Shown in pieces: positions 55,464 to 64,000 of a stretch of DNA of 64,000 nt. The translations under genes were made by a program, and so were the position numbers. The stretch is from Mytilisepta virgata (Eukaryota > Mollusca > Bivalvia > Mytilida > Mytilidae), in assembly GCA_028015205.1 (NCBI GenBank), contig CM051521.1, positions 124,132,614 through 124,196,613 of the forward strand, in the 5' to 3' direction. The notes under the pieces were generated by a model that made no database searches, was not told where the DNA came from, and was given only the letters and a program-made list of their open reading frames with translations. Position 1 is the stretch's first letter, and each line of letters opens with the position of its first letter.

Positions 55464-56763
55464 ACAAGAGGCTCACCAGAGCCTGTATCGCTCACCTGGA
55501 GTCTGGTTTTCATTGGACAATTAACTATTTGACCAAGTTTGTTGCAATTGGTTCAATTGTTCAGGGAAAATTTGTTGAAGATTTATTTTTCATAAGGTTT
55601 AATGTTAAAATATGTTCCCTGATGGTGGTAGTCCTGGCAGGAAGTTGACAAAATTGACCAGGAATAAGGGTGAACCTTAAATAAATGTAACAGAACCCGA
55701 CCTCAAATTACACAAACCAATAACTCCTAAATAGAATTTGGGATTCCCTTCAAAATTTCAGGGTAGGTAGATCTCAACATGGCAAACATTTTTCAATTTA
55801 CATTTCACTTCTATCTCAAATAGTTTTGGAGATAAATGCAAAAATGTTAAAATTTTAAAAATTTGACAAAAAAGGGCAATAACTCCTAAATGGGTTTTGG
55901 GATTTCCTTTAAAATTTCAGGGTATGTAGATCTCAACATGGCAAACATTTTTCAAATTTACATTTCACTTCTATCTCAAATAGTTTTGGAGATAAATGAC
56001 GAAAAATGTTAAATTATGAAAATTTGACGAAAAAAGGACAATAACTCCTAAATGGGTTTTGGAATTTCCTTCAAAATTTCAGGGTAGGTAGATCTTGTCA
56101 TGCTGATCAAATTTACCCCATGTCAGATTTTCGATATCTGTAACGGTTTTTGAGTTATTAGCAAAAAACAGCAATTTACCCCTATGTTCTATTTTTAGTA
56201 ACAGCGGCCATGTTTTTCGACAAATCAAAAATCCCCACATCAGTTCTATGCAGGGTACCCTAAGCAACAATCTTACCAAGTTTCATATGATTTTGAATAG
56301 TAGTTTCAGAGAAGAAGATTTTTGAAATAATAACATAAAAAAAGCCAAAAATGTGAAAAAAGGGCAATAACTCCTAAATGGGTTTTGGAATTTCCTTCAA
56401 AATTTCAGGGTAGGTAGATCTTGTCATGCTGATCAATTTTACCCCATGTCAGATTTTCGATATCTGTAACGGTTTTTGAGTTATTAGCAAAAAACAGCAA
56501 TTTACCCCTATGTTCTATTTATAGTAACGACAGCCATGTTTTTCGACATTTCAAAAATTTTAAACGATAGAAATTTTCCAGATGCCCTAAAGAACAATTC
56601 TGCAAAGTTAGGTTGAAGTCGGTCCAGTAGTTTAGGACGAGTTAACGTTTGAAAAAGTTTACAGACGACGACGACGACGACGACGGACGCCAAGTGATGG
56701 CAATAGCTCACATGGCCTATGGCCAGGTGAGCTAATAAAGAACTGTGTATGGTGAACATCTAG
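55464..56763 (-). mobile_element. Hairpin-type repeat, minus copy of about 1.3 kb
   Basis: On plus it begins CAAGAGGCTCACCAGAGCC and ends at the palindrome AGCTCACATGGCCTATGG, CCAGGTGAGCT, with a (GAC)n run before it (about 56665-56690). Inner units have CAATAACTCCTAAATGGG and CAAAATTTCAGGGTAGGTAG. Confidence 0.75.
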
Positions 56764-58265
56764 TTTTCAAGCAACTTTAAAATAAATGCACAACGTTTGC
56801 ATTTCAATCCAATAAAATTTTTACTACAAAACACAAATAAAAACTTGAGATGTAATTTTACATCAACTGAGATCACAGTTAATTTGTCAACAATAAAACA
56901 ATACAAACAAAATCATTTTTTTTTCATGAACACCTAGTCCTATTAAATGCTCACTTTGTTAGAATAGGAAAATGTCTCTTCACAAAAAAAACTATTTACA
57001 GTAGAACTAGTCACATGAAAACCCAAGACACTAAAAAATAGTTTGAGGAATAGGGTACAATGTAGTTTATATTGTTATTAGTCTATGTTCTAATGAGCAG
57101 AAATTGCCTTTAGATTTGAAAAGTAGTTCATCAGGTTATTACAAGTTCAACAACCAAATTTTCACTGCAGATTCACATCTTTAAAGTTCAAAGAAAATTT
57201 TTACTGTAATTTCACATCTTGTCAAATTTTCTGAATTATGTAAATATGAAAAATTTTCCTGAAAGTAAACATTTTACAGTTGATTTCTGACAATTTACTA
57301 TATATTTTAGTCATATATATATTCTTTAATTCTAAAATTTTTCTGTCGAAAAAGCACTATGATGAATACAGTGAGAGACCTGTGGCTCAATAAAAAATCA
57401 AAATTGCTCAACTGCAACCAGTACCGAAGATCTATTTTAATTTATAAATTTAATTACATCTGTACCAATATCAACGAATTAAGGATAGTATGCCCCTTTT
57501 CAACCCTAAATTTCAAAGTGTTCACCATTACAAAATACATCTGTCAGAAGAACATATAAAGAGTGAGTGAAAACTATACATGTACATGTATGTTAGGTGC
57601 TAGCCAAACAAGTAAGATATAAACTTTTTAAAATTTTCTATTTTATTTTCAAAACATAAATTTAGTGAGAGTGGTTGTTGATTTTAAAAGATACATATAT
57701 GTAAAGCAAAGCAATAAAAAAAAAGTAAATAATTATTAAGCTCGTCATATTGGTAATAGGTTGAGAGAACTGAACTCCCCTTTGATAAAATACTGTTACA
57801 ATAAAATTTGGTTCCAGCTCATTCATCAGTAATGGTGATATCTGTTTTTTTCCAGAAATATTTATTTAGTATTTGAAATATTGAACAATGGTCATGACTG
57901 CCTGCCTTAATTTCCAATGAATTAATTAGGTACCTTTTCCATAATCTTAAACCAAGTTTTCTTTTTAAACAATTTTTTAAAGTGGGGGCAGATTAACATA
58001 TCGTGGTGATGGTTCACATTTGGGACAGGTGTGGTACAACTACTTTTAAAGGTCTTTGTATCATAATAAGGAAAGTCATCCAAGATAAATAAAAGAAAAT
58101 TGGTTCATCTTTAGACCAAAATGTCTCTCAGTAAAATGATCTGGAATTACAATACAAGTTATTAAAAGCTACATACAACAGTCAACTCTAATCTCTACAT
58201 GTATATTAAAATATGTTTACTTTATCATTTTTGAAACAGTTGAAGAACTAATAACTGCATTCCAG
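56764..58265. other. Region 3' of the RS-repeat gene
   Basis: AT-rich and without convincing ORFs. It probably includes the 3' UTR of the minus-strand gene; a reverse AATAAA is at 57861-57866 about 400 bp past its stop. Confidence 0.4.
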
Positions 58266-61200
58266 CTAACGATACTCCATAGAATGAAAGTCATCTTCTG
58301 GATTTTCCGTCGCTCTAAATTTATTTCTGTCAGAACCAAAAAAGTCATCATGTCTCAATTTTGCATCTTTGAATGAGCGACCTTTTGACAAAATAGATGC
58401 CATTATATTTTCTGCTGTCAACTGAGGATGCGAAAAACCTTTATTGCCAGTTTTAACAGGTGATATTTTCCTACTATCATTTTTCCTCTCTGTGCTTTTG
58501 TGTTGAAAGTTTGTAGTCTTGCTAGATCTCTGGCAAAATCTCTCTCGTGACCTTGATCTTTTACGAGATCTTGAACTGTCTCTAGACCTTGACCGGTTGC
58601 GAGATCTAGAACTTTCTCTTGACCTTGACCAATTGCGAGATCTTGAAGTGTCTCTAGATCTAGAACTATCTTTTGAAATACTTTGCTTTATGTTATACTT
58701 GGACGACTGTGAAGATCTTTCATTATCAGCTGTTCCAATCATTTTAGACTTTCCACTTACCACCTTGTTACTAGTATCAATTGCAGTTCTTCCCAATGTC
58801 AAATCTACTTTAGATTTATCTTCTACTCTCATCTTTTTATTAACTGTCATGTTTTTATTTGGAGAAGTTTCTCCATTATCAGTGCTTCTTCTTTTAGTAC
58901 TACATGAAATAGTTTTATTTTTAAATGAATCATTGTTATTTACCTTTGATTTTGGATCATTTGGTGGAGTGTTTTTCAACTTTTTCTTTAAATCATTTCC
59001 TTTATTTTCAAATATTTCAGTTAACCTCTGATCTAATTTGCTTTCATTTGAAGAAGCTTCTATTACCACCTCTTTATTAGATGGCGAACATTTTTCAGTA
59101 TGCTTCTTTGGGGTTTTTTCTTTATTAAGTCCATCAGATATATCACGTTCTAATACACTTTTTCCAAGAACTTCAGCTGCCCATTTAGGTAAAGGCAATT
59201 CCAGCAAATTTCTGGCTGTTAAATAAATTATTCTACGATCTTCAGGTGGACTTAGGCCAGGTTTATCAATTAACATTTTGGGGATATGTCTAGGTTTTAC
59301 CCCACCCTTCAGCAATGTTCTACCTTCGAACTTCATGTCCTCATACTTCACATTTCCCGTACCAGATGACAATTCTTTTTCCTCGCCTTGAATACTGCTG
59401 GTTTCCACATCTTCATTTCTGCTCTCTTCAATTATTAGTTTTGTAGGTATGTCAACTGAAATATTCCTTTCAGAATTTTTTGTTTTTTCATGAGCTGTGA
59501 TGGGATCAGAGCCAGAAACAGGAACAATTTGAAGGGATTTTTTAACCATCTCCATTGTCTTTTCATCTTCAGCAGTAGATATCATACTCTCACATTCTTC
59601 AATAAACTTTTGTTTCAATGCTTCGACTTCTGATATTTCTTTCGAAAGATCAATATAGAATCCTGTTGGCTTTGAACTTTCATTGGACTGCTGACTAGAG
59701 TTTGATTCAGAAGGTACCTGATTAGAGTCCATCATGAAGTTTTCACTATCTGAACTGAATGCTGGACTAACATGACCATATTGTGAAGTCGTCGTCTTAT
59801 GAACTGGCATGAGCATTTGTTGATTTGGACTGTATGGTTGGTCCTTGTAGGACTCAGAATAGCCATTACTGTTTTGATAAATTGCTTCTCCCGATGTTAT
59901 TATGTTATTATTCAGCCCATATTTTCCTTGTTGGAAGGACTTCTGATCACAAGCATTGTAGTTGAAATCATCAATATATTGTTTGCTCTTAGTATTTACT
60001 AAAGTAACTTTATTCAGACACTGAATATTAGCACTTGAATTGACTTCACTTCTGTGATGAAAGTTATCATACGTGTTTTGGTCAGTATATTGACCAGACC
60101 TAACACTTTCCATATCTTTATGAGAAAATCCAGGACTTTTATTTAATACTGACTCAGATAAAGATGATCGATAGAAATTGTTTTGGTGAATGGAGGCCTG
60201 GTTAATCATTAAATTACCATTCACAGGATTACAGACTGAGGTTCTAGAATTTATGTTACTGTTCATAGATGAAAACGTTTTTGAGCCACCACCACCATTA
60301 CAATTCTCTGAATTTCTACTAAAACTTGCCCCTTGAGCATCTGAATTTACGAAATTGCCCAGAAATCTGCCTTGGGAATCATGAACTTTATCAGTCTTTT
60401 CAGTATTGTTACAAGATGGTGTAACTTGGCTGTAGAAATGATTATTCATCTGAAGTCTGTTTACACCAAACAAGTCTTGAGGCTCTGCAGAAATGTTTTG
60501 TTGCTGATTGTAAGTTTTCTCTGTAGAGCTAAAACCATAATTAATTCTTGATTCAAATCCATTCGGATGACTTAATTGTGGATATGAATTTATAGGATAG
60601 TACTGTTTTTGCACATCATCACTGACAAAATTAGTTATATTTTTCGAAGGTGTATGATTCCAATTGAACTGTTGTGAACAATGGTTTCCATTATTGAATC
60701 TTGGAGAAGTCTGATTTGTATTACTGTATTTTGGAGAAGTCTGATTTGTATTAGTGTATTTTGGAGATGTCCGATTACTGATAATGCAACTAGGAGATAT
60801 CTGACTACTATTGCTATATTTTGGAGATGTTTGGTTACTGTTCAATCTTGGAGAAGTCTGATTACTGTTGCTGAATCTTGGATCAGTCTGGTTACCATTG
60901 CTGAACCTTGCAGAAGTCTGGTTATTATTGTTAAATCCTGAAGAAGTTTGATTACTGTAACTGTGTCCAGGAGAGAGATGATTGCCAGATCTAGATGTTC
61001 TATAATTTTCAGACATGCCATTGATTGATGTTTCTTTGACAGATATCTGACGACCAAATCCCTGTCTGTAACTATTTTTCTTATTTTCTTTCCCTTCATC
61101 ATATTTGTTTTTAGTAAACTGTTTAGTAATATCTGATGGTTTATCACGATATTCCATACGAAGAGGTTGACATGGCCGATTTACGTAACTGTTTTCTCTC

Positions 61201-61433
61201 TTTTGACGATTCATCTGATTTATTTTTAAGTGTACGGTGAGATTCCCTGCCCTAGGGTCATTTGGTTTATATCTGTTGCTTCCTGTGCTGAGATCACATT
61301 GCTTGGACTGATAAGAATTAGATTTTGGATTTTGCACAAAGTCCTTATTATCTTTACAATTAGCTGAACTTGATGATAGATCTCCAAACCTTTCTGATAA
61401 AGACTTTCTCTTTGGAGGTTGATAAGTCATCAT
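58266..61433 (-). CDS. Asn/Ser-rich disordered protein with C-terminal RS repeats, 1,055 aa, function unknown
   Basis: One uninterrupted 1,056-codon frame from ATG at 61431-61433 to TAG at 58266-58268. A polypyrimidine/AG acceptor (ATTTTCCAG) lies 13 bases upstream of the ATG, so a 5' UTR exon probably precedes it. The N-terminus is MMTYQPPKRKSLSERFGDL. Residues about 158-251 hold about ten imperfect repeats on NQTSP(R/K)(Y/F)SN. Residues about 597-638 are a likely helix (EVEALKQKFIEECESMI). Residues about 713-758 are the most protein-like block, with KPRHIPKMLIDKPGLSPPED and LELPLPKWAAEVLG. Basic nuclear-signal-like clusters lie near 850-870. Residues about 918-971 are RS/SR dipeptides as in splicing factors. 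The end TAENIMASILSKGRSFKDAK may be a short conserved helix. A nuclear, RNA-processing role is inferred from composition only. I recognise no family. A TTTATT (reverse AATAAA) is at 57861-57866. Confidence 0.75.
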   Translation of the reverse strand: MMTYQPPKRKSLSERFGDLSSSSANCKDNKDFVQNPKSNSYQSKQCDLSTGSNRYKPNDPRAGNLTVHLKINQMNRQKRENSYVNRPCQPLRMEYRDKPSDITKQFTKNKYDEGKENKKNSYRQGFGRQISVKETSINGMSENYRTSRSGNHLSPGHSYSNQTSSGFNNNNQTSARFSNGNQTDPRFSNSNQTSPRLNSNQTSPKYSNSSQISPSCIISNRTSPKYTNTNQTSPKYSNTNQTSPRFNNGNHCSQQFNWNHTPSKNITNFVSDDVQKQYYPINSYPQLSHPNGFESRINYGFSSTEKTYNQQQNISAEPQDLFGVNRLQMNNHFYSQVTPSCNNTEKTDKVHDSQGRFLGNFVNSDAQGASFSRNSENCNGGGGSKTFSSMNSNINSRTSVCNPVNGNLMINQASIHQNNFYRSSLSESVLNKSPGFSHKDMESVRSGQYTDQNTYDNFHHRSEVNSSANIQCLNKVTLVNTKSKQYIDDFNYNACDQKSFQQGKYGLNNNIITSGEAIYQNSNGYSESYKDQPYSPNQQMLMPVHKTTTSQYGHVSPAFSSDSENFMMDSNQVPSESNSSQQSNESSKPTGFYIDLSKEISEVEALKQKFIEECESMISTAEDEKTMEMVKKSLQIVPVSGSDPITAHEKTKNSERNISVDIPTKLIIEESRNEDVETSSIQGEEKELSSGTGNVKYEDMKFEGRTLLKGGVKPRHIPKMLIDKPGLSPPEDRRIIYLTARNLLELPLPKWAAEVLGKSVLERDISDGLNKEKTPKKHTEKCSPSNKEVVIEASSNESKLDQRLTEIFENKGNDLKKKLKNTPPNDPKSKVNNNDSFKNKTISCSTKRRSTDNGETSPNKNMTVNKKMRVEDKSKVDLTLGRTAIDTSNKVVSGKSKMIGTADNERSSQSSKYNIKQSISKDSSRSRDTSRSRNWSRSRESSRSRNRSRSRDSSRSRKRSRSRERFCQRSSKTTNFQHKSTERKNDSRKISPVKTGNKGFSHPQLTAENIMASILSKGRSFKDAKLRHDDFFGSDRNKFRATENPEDDFHSMEYR

Positions 61434-61634
61434 GAAATAAAGGCCCTGGAAAATAAATTCATCGTTATTTAAAATACATTACTTACTGATAGCATATTGT
61501 ATCATCAATATTCTTTTTTAATTTCCTAATCTAGTGCTCATAAAGCAACCCCAATTATAAAGGCCTAAATAAACAAGTCACAAGACCAAAACTGGGTCTG
61601 GTCACAGCATGCAATTCATTAATCTGCAAACAGG

Positions 61635-62165
61635 TTACAACACTACAACTCAACATTATCAAGCTGCAGACAAAATATATTTATTTATTTAGTTGGGGTT
61701 TAACGCCGTTTTCAGCACATTTGGCTATTTCGCGGCGGCCAGTTTTTATTGGTGGAGGAAAATTGGCAATCCTTGTCAATTAAGTTGGGAGTCGAACACA
61801 CCCCGCCACAGGTGAGATTCGAACTTACAACCCCAGTGTTGACAGGCTAGTGATCATTAGTAGTCGTGATGAACTACCTAGACCACTTGGCCACAGAGGC
61901 CCCCAGACAAAATATAAAACCATTTTTGCACACTAAAACTCAACATTATGAAGCTGCAGACAAAATACATGAAATATAAAATCATTCCTTTCTGTAGAAG
62001 CCAAGAAAATTTTCACAAAAATTTTTCTAGTGTTTTGAGTATTGTTGAATTTTAAACTTTCGGCAAACAGGATGTAGCTGCACGACAAATCCAAAAATTG
62101 CCTACACGCTACAACTCAACATTATGAAGCTGCAGACAAAATAAAATCATTCCCTTCTGTAGAAG
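61635..62165. repeat. Duplicated ACAACTCAACATTAT block upstream of the RS-repeat gene
   Basis: CAACTCAACATTAT and AAGCTGCAGACAAAATA occur at about 61647, 61937 and 62114; the last two also share AAAATCATTCC and TTCTGTAGAAGCCAA. The SINE sits inside the first copy. Confidence 0.75.
61680..61903 (-). mobile_element. Full-length SINE with perfect 13-bp target duplication
   Basis: Minus-strand GGGGCCTCTGTGGCCAAG head, GTTCGAATCTC B box and GTTGGGGTTTAACGCCG (plus) tail. CAGACAAAATATA flanks it exactly at 61667-61679 and 61904-61916. It lies about 230 bp upstream of the RS-repeat gene's ATG. Confidence 0.92.
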
Positions 62166-62559
62166 CCAATTAAACTTTTAGGAAAGATTCCTACCAAACA
62201 TCTTTTGGACGGACGAATAGACCGATGGAGTCAAGCCGTAAGTGGACCTGTTTTCGACATTGGTGACGGAGGTAAAATTGGTTTGTTTCCCCTTGCCCAG
62301 AAGGACTGCCAAAATAATCACAGACCCAAAAAAATTTATTGGACAATCACATTTTTTTTCTTTTCAGAAAACAATATCAGGACCGGAAGACCATTATTCA
62401 GGACTTATTGAATTTTCATCAAAGAGATCGATAATTGCTGAGAATGACAAAATTGCACATGGTTCACAAATGGTGGACATGGTCACACTGTCATTAAACT
62501 TGTGGGCTGTAGACATATTTGTTACCCTTGCCTCTTGAAAAATTTGTACAGGTTCCACA

Positions 62560-62850
62560 GAACCCAGCGTCTCCACTGTTTTCGCTGTTGTCTATGTTTT
62601 CAGTGTTATAGTTCAATGTACAATGTACATAATTTTTCTCCACATGTTATTTATTGATCATGAATAAGCTTCTGTCAAAATTTGGTAAAAATCCAGGATG
62701 GTTTAAGAATGAAATTAATGTTTAAAAACTTTAACGACAGGGTGAATGTATATGATGATGCTGATGCTGTCAGCGACAGAATGTAGGATCGCGATGTCTC
62801 GTTTTCGTGACAAAAGTCATAGGCTCGACAACAAATTCAAGTGAAAAGAC
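62560..62850 (-). repeat. Inverted relative of the repeat at 29640-29960
   Basis: GGTAAAAATCCAGGATGGTTTAAG and AGAATGTAGGATCGCGATG, then ATAGGCTCGACAAC, are the reverse complement of phrases at 29640-29830. Confidence 0.65.
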
Positions 62851-63390
62851 TTCTTGTAGAAAGACAACATTTTTATTACCTTTTTTTCATATTTAGCCAG
62901 AAATAAGGGTACCTCACGATTTTTGCCTGCGTCATTATTATTTACTCAACTACACATGCAGAAACTACCAACATTATGGAAAATCTCTTATCATTGCTGA
63001 ATTAAACTATAGGGGAGTTTAGTACCTACCCAGTTTAAGTTGTGAACTGTTATTTTATCAAATACATGCCTTGTATGGTTTTTTTTTCAATTCCAAAGCA
63101 AAAAGGTGTGAAAAACAGACATGATTTTGACAACAGGGAAAAAAGAGCTAAAATGATACTTCAGCAGCCATTTTACTATGTATAAAGGACAAATCCAGAC
63201 TTCCAAAAGTGGAAGAAAATCATGCCTGGAAAAACATCTGATTGATCGTCACTGATGAATGACATCGATTAAAATTTGAAAATTTCAGTTGTACAGTATT
63301 ACTGTAAAAACAGAATAGTCAACCATAGAAAAGAAATCACCACAATAAGGTCACTTATATTGGTATTGCAACTTTTCATTGGATCTTTTT
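62851..63390. other. Intergenic stretch without a gene
   Basis: AT-rich, with short open frames only. No feature that I can support. Confidence 0.4.
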
Positions 63391-63394
63391 TATT

Positions 63395-64000
63395 AACAAG
63401 AGGCTCACCTGGCTTTTATGCCTTTATAAAATGTGATCTTTTTCATATCCACAAGGCTTTTAAAGAAACACAAAATGCCAAAGTAACCTTGATATTTGAC
63501 CTTTGACCTACATGTAAAAAAGGTAAATCATCTGCATTTGTCCTTCAATATGAGAAAAAACAAGAGGCTCACCAGAGCCTGTATTGCTCACCTGGAGTCT
63601 GGTTTTCATTGGACAATTAATCAACTATTTGACCAAGTTTGTTGCAATTGGTTCAATTGTTCAGGGAAAATTTATTTGACAAAAAAAGGGCAATAACTCC
63701 TAAATGGGTTTTGGGATTTCCTTTAAAATTTCAGGGTATGTAGATCTCAACATGGCAAAAATTTTTCAAATTTACATTTCACTTCTATCTCAAATAGTTT
63801 TGGAGATAAATGACGAAAAAATGTTAAATTTTGAAAATTTGACGAAAAAGAGGCTATAACTCCTACATGGGTTTTGGAATTTCCTTCAAAATTTCAGGGT
63901 AGGTAGATCCTGTCATGCCGTTCAATTTTACCCCATGTCAGATTTTTTATATCTGTAACGGTTTTTAAGTTATCAGCCAAAAACAACACATGCACCCCTA
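63395..64000 (-). mobile_element. Hairpin-type repeats, minus copy running off the window
   Basis: Two nested ends: AACAAGAGGCTCACCTGG at 63396 and AACAAGAGGCTCACCAGAGC at 63561. The second continues as a near copy of 55464 onward, with CAATAACTCCTAAATGGG, to the window edge. Confidence 0.75.

Noticed and set aside
58519..59031. 170-codon plus-strand frame rich in Leu and Asp
   Set aside because: It is the antisense shadow of the RS-repeat region of the minus-strand gene.

Overview
This is a eukaryotic nuclear window, almost certainly from a marine bivalve mollusc. The coding evidence is intron-split animal genes with GT-AG splice sites. The repeat evidence is several families that I recall as typical of mussel-like (mytilid) genomes: a tRNA-derived SINE, long non-coding repeats beginning at a short hairpin followed by GTCCGTC runs, LINE fragments and many small inverted-repeat elements. 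The species assignment is inference. The DNA is AT-rich and roughly half of it is repeats.

Region 1 (834-28084, + strand) holds the 3' 35 coding exons of PRKDC, the DNA-dependent protein kinase catalytic subunit of non-homologous end joining. The exons join in frame into about 1,635 residues. They start just before the linker that carries the autophosphorylation cluster in vertebrates and end at the FATC tail ...GWEPWM. The N-terminal part, about 2,500 residues in the human protein, lies upstream of the window. A probable 3' UTR with three AATAAA signals and a large palindrome follows, to about 29.2 kb.

Region 2 (about 29.2-36.1 kb) is intergenic and made of repeats: an inverted-repeat element, hairpin-headed repeats, a four-unit tandem array and pieces of two LINEs.

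Region 3 (36211-48182, + strand) is a complete nine-exon SLC39A11 (ZIP11 zinc transporter) of 332 residues, with large repeat insertions in its introns. A likely 3' UTR intron leads into an exon bearing a 33-bp minisatellite.

Region 4 (about 49.1-58.2 kb) is intergenic repeats. Region 5 (58266-61433, - strand) is one 1,055-codon open reading frame for an Asn/Ser-rich protein with an RS-repeat tail that I do not recognise. Upstream of it are a recent SINE and more repeats, to 64 kb.

The three genes show no sign of working together; they are neighbours only. The most striking pattern is that about eleven tandem duplications in PRKDC and SLC39A11 straddle exon/intron boundaries. They leave partial exon copies with real or decayed splice sites inside the introns. 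SLC39A11 exon 3 has such arrays on both sides.
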